A stretch of 64,000 nucleotides of DNA from Croceimicrobium sp963974215. Lineage in GTDB: Bacteria > Bacteroidota > Bacteroidia > Flavobacteriales > Schleiferiaceae. Positions 9,652 through 16,927 of this stretch are shown piece by piece. Positions within the stretch are counted from its first letter, which is position 1; each line of letters begins with the position of its first letter. The DNA lies in the NCBI GenBank assembly GCA_963974215.1, contig CAXBBL010000012.1:1-64000 (forward strand). The letters run 5' to 3'. The translations under genes were made by a program, and so were the position numbers. Below the pieces are notes generated by a model. That model made no database searches and was not told where the DNA came from. It saw only the letters and a program-made list of their open reading frames with translations.

Positions 9652-10137
9652 ATGATCGCAAAGAAAGTATTGTTAGTTGGAAATTTTGGGGTGGGAAAAA
9701 CCTCGCTGATACGCAGATTTGTCTTGAATGAATTTTCGGAAGATTATATCAGCACCATAGGAGTGAGGGTTAGTTCGAAAATTTTAAAAGTAGATAGTAC
9801 AGAAATTAAATTGCTCATTTGGGATGTGGCCGGCACCAGTGATGACGAAAAAGTACCCAAAGCCTATTTCATGGGCTCCAGCGCCGCGATGTATGTTTTT
9901 GATCTAAGTAGACAAGAAACCTACACCAATTTAGAAGAGCGTCTTGCCCTTGTAAAAGAACTTTCTAGCCTAAAGGAAATAACCTTAGTAGGCAATAAAA
10001 AGGACCTCCTTACGGGAGATGAGCTAGAAGCGGTATTAGGGTCCTTATCAACTCATATCGACCTAGTTACCAGTGCCAAAGAAGACGACAATGTAGAAGA
10101 TGCTTTTCTTGCTTTAGCAAAACAATCTTTAAAATAA
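9652..10137 (+). CDS. Rab/Ras-like small GTPase
   Basis: A 161-residue protein consisting almost only of a Ras-superfamily G domain. G1 is GNFGVGKT (residues 10-17), switch I is YISTIGVRV with Thr35, G3 is WDVAG (57-61), G4 is NKKD (115-118) and G5 is TSAK (140-143). The switch I sequence is notably Rab-like. The residue after DVAG is Thr62 where eukaryotic Ras/Rab have the catalytic Gln, so intrinsic hydrolysis may be slow and depend on a partner. There is no lipid-anchor cysteine at the C-terminus. Prokaryotic relatives fall in the MglA and Rup groups of Ras-like GTPases. It sits between the predicted longin-like gene and the histidine kinase, 12 bp and 5 bp away. Confidence 0.9.
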   Translation: MIAKKVLLVGNFGVGKTSLIRRFVLNEFSEDYISTIGVRVSSKILKVDSTEIKLLIWDVAGTSDDEKVPKAYFMGSSAAMYVFDLSRQETYTNLEERLALVKELSSLKEITLVGNKKDLLTGDELEAVLGSLSTHIDLVTSAKEDDNVEDAFLALAKQSLK

Positions 10138-10142
10138 AGCAC

Positions 10143-11672
10143 TTGAAATCAGCCGGTATTGAACAATATTATATTGAAATCAGCTGCTCGAACAGCGGGC
10201 AGATAAATAGCATAGTCTCAGGAAGCTTTATTCGCTCAGAATTCGAAAATGAATCTTCCATTTTTAATCCTTGTCCATTTCTAGAAGGCACCCTCGAAGG
10301 TCTGGCTTTAAACGAAGCACTTTTAATGGAAGGCATGGCTATTCAATCCGATAGAACGGAATATTTTACCGATGTTGAACTCTATAAATCGGAAATGGAA
10401 ACTCGGGTTCTAATTCATAATCGTAGCAATGTTTACCAGTATGTAAAGGAACTAAACCAAGGCAAAAACGACCTTTTCTTTTTAAAACAAGAACTCGATA
10501 AGAAAAACGCTGAGTTGGAAAGACTTAGGCAAATGGCTGATAAAGCCAATGAAGAAAAGTCGCGCTTTTTAGCGATGATGAGCCACGAAGTTAGAAATCC
10601 ACTCAACGTAATTTTAGGTTATACTGAGCTTTTAAGTAAAGAGAAAGTTTCCCGAAAACTAGAAGGCTATATAAAAAACCTCACCGTTTCGGGTAGAAAT
10701 CTAAAGGTTATTGTAGACGATATTTTAGATCTTTCGCGGGTAGAAGCGGGTAAATTGGAACTTAGTAATGACCCAATCAGCCTAAGCTCGGTACTCCTAC
10801 AAATTGAAGAGAATTATAAAAGCAGCCATAAAGACACGGCAGTTGAATTATATTTTAAAGCATCTGAAAGCCTTCCTAAAATTGTTTTAGGAGACGATGT
10901 TAGAATATATCAGATCATCACCAACCTCTTAAATAATTCCATAAAATTCACGCCCCAAGGTTCGGTAAGCACTAGCATCGACTTAATTTCCTCCGACGAA
11001 AAGGAGGCCACTGTATCTTTTAAAGTAAGCGATACTGGGCGAGGAATGACGGCCGATCAGGCCGCGACGGTTTTTGAAGAATACAAGCAAAATGAACTTA
11101 ATGACAACCGCATTCATAAAGGTGCGGGCTTAGGTTTAGCCATTGTAAAACGTTTGGTTTCTGCCATGGATGGCGAAATTTACGTCAGCAGTAAATTAGG
11201 TATTGGCACTACTTTTACCATTCAAATTTCTTTTAAAACGGTAATTGAGTCTAGTAGTATAGAAACTACCAAAGAGCCAATTCTTCCAGAAAACCACATC
11301 AGGGCTGCCAGAATACTAGTGGCTGATGACAATTATTTAAATCGTTCCATCGTAGAGCATATCCTTAAGAGAGAAGAAGCCAATTTTCTATTGGTTAAAG
11401 ACGGGGTCGAAGCCTTGGACGCTCTTAAGGCAGAACGGTTTGACATAGTTTTGCTGGATATCAATATGCCAAACCTATCAGGCGAAGACCTTATAAAACA
11501 AAAGGAAGCTTATGCAAAGGAAAACGCCAGCACGCCTTTTATAGCCCTTACGGGCAATAGCTCCAAGCAAGATATTAAGGGCTACTTAGAAGTTGGCTTT
11601 GTTGATGTTATTCCTAAGCCATTCAGCAGTGCGCAGTTAGTGGGCATCTTGAATACTAATTTGAGTCAATAA
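10143..11672 (+). CDS. soluble hybrid histidine kinase with receiver domain
   Basis: The TTG start five bases after the GTPase stop is the only one covering the full frame. The 509-residue protein has no membrane segment. Residues about 1-105 look like a small sensory domain, possibly PAS-like, and about 110-140 form a coiled coil. HisKA carries the phospho-accepting His148 in MMSHEVRNPL; the HATPase domain has the N box around NNS265 and the G boxes DTGRGM and GAGLGLAI. The receiver domain from about 388 to 509 has DD395-396, the phospho-acceptor Asp439 in LLDINMP, and the conserved Thr and Lys (ALTG, PKPF). With no transmembrane sensor, its input is cytoplasmic, plausibly the GTPase module of the same operon (inference). 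Confidence 0.92.
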   Translation: MKSAGIEQYYIEISCSNSGQINSIVSGSFIRSEFENESSIFNPCPFLEGTLEGLALNEALLMEGMAIQSDRTEYFTDVELYKSEMETRVLIHNRSNVYQYVKELNQGKNDLFFLKQELDKKNAELERLRQMADKANEEKSRFLAMMSHEVRNPLNVILGYTELLSKEKVSRKLEGYIKNLTVSGRNLKVIVDDILDLSRVEAGKLELSNDPISLSSVLLQIEENYKSSHKDTAVELYFKASESLPKIVLGDDVRIYQIITNLLNNSIKFTPQGSVSTSIDLISSDEKEATVSFKVSDTGRGMTADQAATVFEEYKQNELNDNRIHKGAGLGLAIVKRLVSAMDGEIYVSSKLGIGTTFTIQISFKTVIESSSIETTKEPILPENHIRAARILVADDNYLNRSIVEHILKREEANFLLVKDGVEALDALKAERFDIVLLDINMPNLSGEDLIKQKEAYAKENASTPFIALTGNSSKQDIKGYLEVGFVDVIPKPFSSAQLVGILNTNLSQ

Positions 11673-11716
11673 CTAAGGAGAGTTAGGCTATAAAGTTGTT
11701 AAGCTGATTTCAATTT

Positions 11717-11739
11717 GATAAAAGTGATTCACTTTTATC
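11717..11739. terminator. perfect inverted repeat after the kinase gene
   Basis: GATAAAAGTG and CACTTTTATC are perfect 10-bp complements separated by ATT, 44 bp after the kinase stop. It may be a terminator or mRNA-stabilising hairpin. A symmetric operator is the alternative, since the stem is AT-rich and no long U-tract follows. Confidence 0.45.
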
Positions 11740-11970
11740 ACCAAAGTCTTTTAAAGTCTGCGAAACTGCAACAGAAAACTTACAATAAAACGGTTTAAAG
11801 TCAGTGCTTTATGAATAACCCAAAAGCAGCTACCCCCTTTTCAAATTTCTATGGAATTCCTAATTCTATAGCAAAGAATAAGGCTTAAAAACATAAAAAA
11901 GACTTTTAAATTTATTTTCTAGGCAACCTTTAGTGAAGTTTTTATCTAAAGTATAAACAAACCTACGCTT

Positions 11971-13599
11971 ATGAAAAGAGTTCTACTTCTTGCCACCGTT
12001 ATCGCTATTCACTTTAACCTTCAAGCCCAACGAGCCGAAAAGCTAAATATCAATAACATTAGAGCCTCGATTACTTCCAGCGGCGGTCTATTTCAAGACA
12101 GCCTCGACTTTGGGAAATTCACCATCAAAGATACCCAATACAAAACCGCAATATACGCAGCTAGTTTATGGGTTTCGGCGTACTCTGGCGAAAGCTCCTA
12201 CACCTCCATTCAAGACTTTTATGTTCCAGGAAGTCGTATGAATGATGAAACCGATTATCGCTTTGGCCCTGTGGCCACTGACTTGTCACAGAACACCTTC
12301 AGCCAAAAATACGATCATGTTTGGAAACTTAGTAAACAGGAAATAGACCTACACAAAAGCAACTACAATGATGCCAATTATAACATGCCAGCCGACATTT
12401 CAACCTGGCCAGCACATGGTGACACCAATAACGGCGAAGCAGGGTATCTCGCACCATTCCAAGACCTTAATGGCAACCAAATTTACGAGCCCGCTCTTGG
12501 CGACTACCCTTTAATAAGGGGCGATCAATGCTTATTTGTCATTTTCAACGAAGGGGATCGACAAAACCCAAAAAGTGATTCAAGTGAAGCTGGACTCGAG
12601 TTCCACCTAATGGTCTATGCCTTTGGCAGCTCCATCGAGCCGGGCTTGCGAAATGGCTTGTTTTTTCATTATCAGATCTATAATCGCAGTAACCGCAATT
12701 ACGATTCTTTAAAAGTGGCTTACTGGAATGATGTAGATTTAGGTGACCCCACTGACGACATTATAGGGAGCGACTCATCCCTTGCTATGTCTTACGCCTA
12801 TAATGGTGACTCCTTCGATGAAGGAACTTATGGCTTTGGCTATTATCCACCCGCAGTTGGGGCCCGCTTTTTAAGTCAAAATGCCACGGGCAGCCAGTAC
12901 TACGCAAGCTTTGGCGCACCTCCTGCCTTAAGCCAGCCAGTTTTTAAAGCTGAATACGAATGGTTACTAAATCACAAATGGGCTGACGCTAGTCCCATAC
13001 GGCTAGAAAACCCCAGCGGCAAAGGAAGCAATCTTAATGGCGATGGTTGGGATACTGCTTCTAGCCAAAATGCTCCAATTACAAAATGGACCTATAATGA
13101 TCAGGCAAATTGGTATTTCCCACCGCTACGTTCGGGTGACAATAGGCAGCTCTTGCATCACCCCAGTTTCAGCCTTAATGCGGGGGAATCCCAATGTATC
13201 GATTTACTGATTTCCTATGCTCGTGACAGTAGCTCACAAGATCCTTACAGCTCAGTTTTGAAACTAAAAACTGAGCAAAATGCAATGGCCCAGCATTTCC
13301 ATGGCTTAAATTTAGCTTGTAACAGATACCAATTTGGAACAGAGTCCTTTTTAAATCCGTCAATTCAGCCCTCACTTTTCCCAAATCCCGTGAAGGACTT
13401 TTTGCACATTAAGGACCTAGATGCTCAAAAAAAATATCACCTAAAAATCGCCGATTACAGCGGCCGTGTGATTTACCAAAGCACTTTAAATAGCAGTGCC
13501 AACCAGCTAGATTTATCCAAATTCAAACCTGGTTCCTACATTTTAATCTTAAGCAACGATAGCCACACTTTTAAACCATTTAAGATCCATAAACTTTAA
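11971..13599 (+). CDS. secreted T9SS cargo protein of unknown function
   Basis: A 542-residue product with a signal peptide (MKRVLLLATVIAIHFNLQA) and a C-terminal type A type IX secretion sorting domain. That domain has the hallmark SLFPNPVKDFLHI, a central DYSGRVIY strand and the terminal SYILIL...FKPFKIHKL. The central region is rich in Gly, Asn, Asp and aromatic residues with short acidic loops such as FQDLNGNQIYEPALGDYP, as in calcium-binding extracellular beta-sandwich proteins. It should be exported and then anchored or released by the T9SS. The catalytic or binding role of the main part is not recognised. It is a single gene, with a terminator-like hairpin 14 bp downstream. Confidence 0.85.
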   Translation: MKRVLLLATVIAIHFNLQAQRAEKLNINNIRASITSSGGLFQDSLDFGKFTIKDTQYKTAIYAASLWVSAYSGESSYTSIQDFYVPGSRMNDETDYRFGPVATDLSQNTFSQKYDHVWKLSKQEIDLHKSNYNDANYNMPADISTWPAHGDTNNGEAGYLAPFQDLNGNQIYEPALGDYPLIRGDQCLFVIFNEGDRQNPKSDSSEAGLEFHLMVYAFGSSIEPGLRNGLFFHYQIYNRSNRNYDSLKVAYWNDVDLGDPTDDIIGSDSSLAMSYAYNGDSFDEGTYGFGYYPPAVGARFLSQNATGSQYYASFGAPPALSQPVFKAEYEWLLNHKWADASPIRLENPSGKGSNLNGDGWDTASSQNAPITKWTYNDQANWYFPPLRSGDNRQLLHHPSFSLNAGESQCIDLLISYARDSSSQDPYSSVLKLKTEQNAMAQHFHGLNLACNRYQFGTESFLNPSIQPSLFPNPVKDFLHIKDLDAQKKYHLKIADYSGRVIYQSTLNSSANQLDLSKFKPGSYILILSNDSHTFKPFKIHKL

Positions 13600-13612
13600 G
13601 TTTAAATATCCT

Positions 13613-13643
13613 ACACCCCAAGCCCATCAAAAGTTTGGGGTGT
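13613..13643 (+). terminator. terminator of the T9SS cargo gene
   Basis: ACACCCCAA (13613-13621) pairs with TTGGGGTGT (13635-13643), followed by CTTTC. A GC-rich stem close after the stop with a short U-rich tail. Confidence 0.6.
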
Positions 13644-13793
13644 CTTTCACCCAGGTAAATGCCATGTCTGATAGTTAAGTCATTTCCCTCTACAATCATC
13701 TTATCTCGGCTTTAGCCTATAATTGTGGGCTGCAGTGAAATCTGCGATCACGCCACACCTATTAAATTAAACTAGCTAGTATTCATAAAAAGC

Positions 13794-13830
13794 AAAATCC
13801 AGAAAGTCTCTAGAAAACACTCTGGATTTT
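13794..13830 (-). terminator. terminator of the SnoaL-like lipoprotein gene
   Basis: AAAATCCAGA (13794-13803) and TCTGGATTTT (13821-13830) form a perfect 10-bp stem. Read on the minus strand, downstream of the 13855-14742 gene, the stem is followed by GCTTTTTA, a good U-tract. Confidence 0.7.
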
Positions 13831-13854
13831 ACTTTAATGGCTTAGGCTGGAGGC

Positions 13855-14742
13855 TTAAAAGCCAAACATACCATTGTTATTCGCCATTCCTTCCTGCGGA
13901 ATTTCTTGAATCACATCCCAATGCTCCACCGCTTTATCATTCTCAAAGCGAAGTAAATCATAAAAAACATGCTTTTTACCACTCCATTCCCCTTCACTAA
14001 CAGTTAATACAAAGTTTCCTTCTCCCAAAACCTTATGAATTTTGGTGTACTTAAACATGTTGTTTTGGGAAGTGAGATATTCCACTGCTTCCACAATACC
14101 CCCCAAACCGTCTTTTATTCCTGGGTTATGCTGGTGGTATTGTACAGAACTTATATAATCGCCGATTTTACTGGGGTTTTTGCCCATGAGAACATCTTCC
14201 ACCATAGACCGAGCTATCGCTTTATTTCGCTCCGTTTTATCGTGATCAGAGGACGCAACAGGACCACCAGTCTGACTTCTACCACTAGCAGTTTCTTTAA
14301 GTAAAGGAGTCATTGCATCCCAATGTTCAGCCACTTTGCCTTTGTCATCTATTCGTATTATATCAAAGGAAACCATTTCATCCGCACCAAATGGCTTGGC
14401 ATTTCTCCAAATATTATGCATAAAGATGTAATTACCATCTTGGAACATCCTTACATTTTCAGCTGTTGTTCCGTTCTCTTTAAGGATCGGCAACATTTCA
14501 ATAAAGGGTTCTAAGCCTGTTGGGATAAATGGATTGTGCTGAATATAATCTGCATTGGCCAATCGACGCATTGTATTGGGCTCCTGCTTTATTACTGCAC
14601 CCAAAAAAGTACCTACCGTTTCCTTTTTACTCATAGTTTTAGTTGAATTTTGCTCGTTTGATAATTTAGATTGCCCGGTGCTACAGGAAGCAATTATGCT
14701 TGATAACACCCATACACTAATTACTTTTCTCATGGTTTTCAT
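13855..14742 (-). CDS. lipoprotein with tandem SnoaL/NTF2-like domains
   Basis: A 295-residue protein beginning with a lipoprotein signal ending in SIIASCS (lipobox Cys about residue 21). Two similar halves follow. About residues 40-155 contain YIQHNPFIPTGLEPFIEML and HWDAMTPL; about 170-285 contain YHQHNPGIKDGLGGIVEAV and HWDVIQEIP. This is the internal duplication typical of SnoaL-like polyketide cyclase/NTF2 family proteins. The Gln-His-Asn-Pro and His-Trp-Asp motifs mark each pocket. The substrate is unknown; relatives range from cyclases to detoxifying enzymes. It is divergent from an HxlR-type regulator 109 bp away, which probably controls it in response to a reactive small molecule (inference). 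Confidence 0.85.
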   Translation of the reverse strand: MKTMRKVISVWVLSSIIASCSTGQSKLSNEQNSTKTMSKKETVGTFLGAVIKQEPNTMRRLANADYIQHNPFIPTGLEPFIEMLPILKENGTTAENVRMFQDGNYIFMHNIWRNAKPFGADEMVSFDIIRIDDKGKVAEHWDAMTPLLKETASGRSQTGGPVASSDHDKTERNKAIARSMVEDVLMGKNPSKIGDYISSVQYHQHNPGIKDGLGGIVEAVEYLTSQNNMFKYTKIHKVLGEGNFVLTVSEGEWSGKKHVFYDLLRFENDKAVEHWDVIQEIPQEGMANNNGMFGF

Positions 14743-14769
14743 CCTTTGATGATTAATTATTACTTTTGT

Positions 14770-14842
14770 TTCGCAAGCAAAACTAGTAAAACACTTTTAA
14801 TTTGCAAGTTATTTTTAAATTAATTTCATTTTGCAAGTAATA
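14770..14842. promoter_or_regulatory. candidate HxlR operator repeats
   Basis: Within the 109-bp divergent intergenic region, TTGCAAGTTATT (14802-14813) and TTGCAAGTAATA (14831-14842) are direct repeats 29 bp apart. A third related site, TTCGCAAGCAAA, lies at 14770-14781. They overlap the -33 of the lipoprotein promoter and precede the regulator start by 9 bp. Binding by the adjacent HxlR protein, with autoregulation, is inference. Confidence 0.45.
14778..14806 (-). promoter_or_regulatory. promoter of the SnoaL-like lipoprotein gene
   Basis: On the minus strand TAGTTTTG (14785-14778) matches the -7 consensus TAnnTTTG. A TTG (14806-14804) lies 18 bp upstream, which fits the Bacteroidota spacing for -33 and -7. 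The -33 lies inside one of the GCAAG repeats. Confidence 0.6.
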
Positions 14843-14851
14843 AATTAAAAT

Positions 14852-15298
14852 ATGCCAGACTTTAGATGTAATTGTCCTTTTACTTCAGCCTTAGACATTT
14901 TAGGAGATAAGTGGATACTCGTAATCGTGAAACAAATGCTTATAGAAGGTAAAGAAACCTTTAAAGACTTTACGGAAAGTGAAGAGTCTATTGCTACCAA
15001 CATTCTCTCCTCTAAGCTTAAACTGTTGGAGGAAATAGGAATCATTGTTAAAACAAAAAGACCTGATAATAAAAAGACCAACCTCTACCTTTTAACTGAT
15101 AAAGGAATAGCCTTAACGCCAATACTGGTAGAGCTAGCTGCGTGGAGTGATGGCCAATTAAGAGGCATTCATCCTAGTTTACAAAATGGAGAAAGCATGA
15201 CTTTATTAAGAAGTGACAAAGCCGCTTTTGCTAAGGAAGTTGAGAAGCAATACCGGATAAAACTGGCGGCAATCAATACTATTTCGAACGCTTCTTAA
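14852..15298 (+). CDS. HxlR-family transcriptional regulator
   Basis: A 148-residue winged-helix protein with the typical HxlR layout. The N-terminal Cys-rich segment (FRCNCPFTSALDILGDKWILVIVKQML) is followed by recognition-helix sequence ESIATNILSSKLKLLEEIGII and the wing KTNLYLLTDKGIALTPIL. Cysteines 7 and 9 near the N-terminus are at the position used for redox or electrophile sensing in several members (for example HypR, QorR), although activation here is not shown. It is divergent from a SnoaL-like lipoprotein gene, with GCAAG repeats between. Probably a local regulator responding to reactive compounds; the ligand is unknown. Confidence 0.9.
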   Translation: MPDFRCNCPFTSALDILGDKWILVIVKQMLIEGKETFKDFTESEESIATNILSSKLKLLEEIGIIVKTKRPDNKKTNLYLLTDKGIALTPILVELAAWSDGQLRGIHPSLQNGESMTLLRSDKAAFAKEVEKQYRIKLAAINTISNAS

Positions 15299-15399
15299 AT
15301 CAAGAGCCTCAAGCTATATTTGAGCTCAAATCTTATGGCTAAATCATTGGTTTCTTTGAAATGGCAAAAAGCACGCGACCTACACAAAATCTAGAAATA

Positions 15400-16056
15400 T
15401 TAAACTAAAGTCTTAAGCTCCTCAAAATCCCTAATTATAAGATCCGCTTTTTCTAAAGTCTGCCCCACCGCCAATGGGTTGCGATAGCCTACCACAAAAA
15501 TTCCGGCTGCCTTTGCCGCTTGTACGCCATTGTTGGAATCTTCAATTACCAAACAATTTTCTCTGGGAGTTTTTCCCAAAAACGCGGCGGTTTCAAAAAT
15601 TTCTGGATTGGGTTTCGAACGGGCTAAATCGGCGCCACTAATCTTGGCCATGAAATATTGGTCTAAATTAAAGCGCTTAAACACGCGTTCAATATTCACC
15701 ATGGCCGACGACGAAGCCAACACCAAAGTCTTACCCATCTTATGAAAATACTTGATAATCTCCTCTACCCCATTCACTAAATGTAGATTGGGGTCATTTT
15801 CAAAAAGATCGATATAAATTTTTCGCTTGCGCAGAACCAAGTCTGCAGGATCTTCCTTCAAAGCAAAATGCGCCACTAGTTTTTCAAAGGCGTTAATGGT
15901 GGAAGAACCGGTTAAAGACTGATACAATTCTTCCGAAACTTCTAAACCTAGAGAGCCAAAAGTCTGATAATAGGCTTTGCGATGGAGCAGTTCGGAGTCG
16001 ATAATTACCCCGTCCATATCGAATATCACACATTTTACCTCTTTGCCGATTTTCAA
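15400..16056 (-). CDS. HAD-superfamily phosphatase / beta-phosphoglucomutase-like
   Basis: A 218-residue HAD subfamily IA hydrolase. Motif I is FDMDGVIIDSE, with the nucleophile and acid Asp pair DxD at residues 13 and 15. Motif II is the VLASSSA strand, motif III the Lys in RSKPNPEIF, and motif IV EDSNNGVQAAKAAG. The four-helix cap following motif I fits beta-phosphoglucomutase and small sugar-phosphate phosphatases, but the substrate cannot be told from sequence. Its start overlaps the 3' end of the pseudouridine synthase gene by four bases, so it is translated from the same mRNA. Confidence 0.88.
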   Translation of the reverse strand: MKIGKEVKCVIFDMDGVIIDSELLHRKAYYQTFGSLGLEVSEELYQSLTGSSTINAFEKLVAHFALKEDPADLVLRKRKIYIDLFENDPNLHLVNGVEEIIKYFHKMGKTLVLASSSAMVNIERVFKRFNLDQYFMAKISGADLARSKPNPEIFETAAFLGKTPRENCLVIEDSNNGVQAAKAAGIFVVGYRNPLAVGQTLEKADLIIRDFEELKTLV

Positions 16057-16832
16057 ACGTAATTTACTTTATGGAGCACCAACCCTGAGGAGGGCGCAAT
16101 GTTTCTAATCTGCATTCCTTCATGATCTTGCAGCGTTTGCGCCAAGTCTTCGAGCGACCATTCACCTCTACCCACATTCACCAAAGCACCCATCATTAAA
16201 CGCACTTGGTAACGCATAAAACCCTTTGCTTTCACCTTAAAAACATGAGCAGCCTTTGGAGCAAAATCACCGGTAAACTTTCGGTTAGGCTCAATGTTCG
16301 CAGCCAATATCTCCCTTTCAAAATTCGTATCCGTCGAAGGTTTACTTACATAGCGTTTGAAATTATGACGCCCTTCAAAAAGCTTTACTGCAGCTTGCAT
16401 TTTCGCTATGTCTAGCTCCTCACCAAAATCTCGTATAAAAGGCGCAATATAGGGGTGCGACTTCTCCCCCGAGGAAAAATAATAATGGTATTCCTTAGTA
16501 CTTACATCTTGAATAATATTGAAATCGGCGCTTACCGCTTGCGCAGATTTGGCCCGAATATCAGAAGGGAGATTTGCATTTAAATCCCGCACAAGTTCTT
16601 CGGTTTCTAACTCTTCCATACTAAAAAGCTCGAACGCATAATCGTCAGCTGAAACCTTTGCATCCGTTCTACCGCAACCCAGGGTGCGATAGTTGGCATG
16701 CTGAAAAATAAAGTCGCAGGTCTTATCAATCATCCCATGAACAGAGCGATATTTCTCCTGTTTTTGCCAACCATGGTAGCGGAATCCGAGGAATTCGATG
16801 CGAATAAGGTAAAAGTGGGTCCAGTTTGCCAA
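16053..16832 (-). CDS. TruA-family tRNA pseudouridine synthase
   Basis: A TruA-type fold, about 259 residues. FLGFRYHGWQKQ resembles the usual N-terminal strand, and Asp57 in GCGRTDAKVSA is the catalytic aspartate. The common motif is GRTDAGVHA; the AKVSA form is one I associate with a Bacteroidota paralogue group, so tRNA positions 38-40 are likely but not certain targets. The frame extends upstream to an ATG at 16889, but that stretch overlaps an inverted repeat and adds 19 unconserved residues. The TTG at 16832 puts TruA-like sequence right at the N-terminus. It overlaps the HAD gene by four bases. Confidence 0.82.
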   Translation of the reverse strand: MANWTHFYLIRIEFLGFRYHGWQKQEKYRSVHGMIDKTCDFIFQHANYRTLGCGRTDAKVSADDYAFELFSMEELETEELVRDLNANLPSDIRAKSAQAVSADFNIIQDVSTKEYHYYFSSGEKSHPYIAPFIRDFGEELDIAKMQAAVKLFEGRHNFKRYVSKPSTDTNFEREILAANIEPNRKFTGDFAPKAAHVFKVKAKGFMRYQVRLMMGALVNVGRGEWSLEDLAQTLQDHEGMQIRNIAPSSGLVLHKVNYV

Positions 16833-16873
16833 GGCCTCAGAAAGAATTAGTAAATACTTCGCCAACGGTTTGG

Positions 16874-16907
16874 CTATCCACAATATCACGAAGGGTATTG
16901 CGGATAG
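16874..16907. repeat. inverted repeat between Fic gene and truA-like gene
   Basis: CTATCCACAATA (16874-16885) and TATTGCGGATAG (16896-16907) are complementary at 11 of 12 positions with a 10-base loop. It lies 20 bp after the Fic stop on the minus strand and lacks a U-tract. It could be a processing or stability hairpin, or an end of the inserted Fic segment. Confidence 0.5.
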
Positions 16908-16927
16908 GTGTTGTTGCGATGCGTTAT

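Noticed and set aside
16833..16889. Longer ATG start for the TruA-like protein
   Set aside because: The added residues lie over an inverted repeat and have no TruA similarity.
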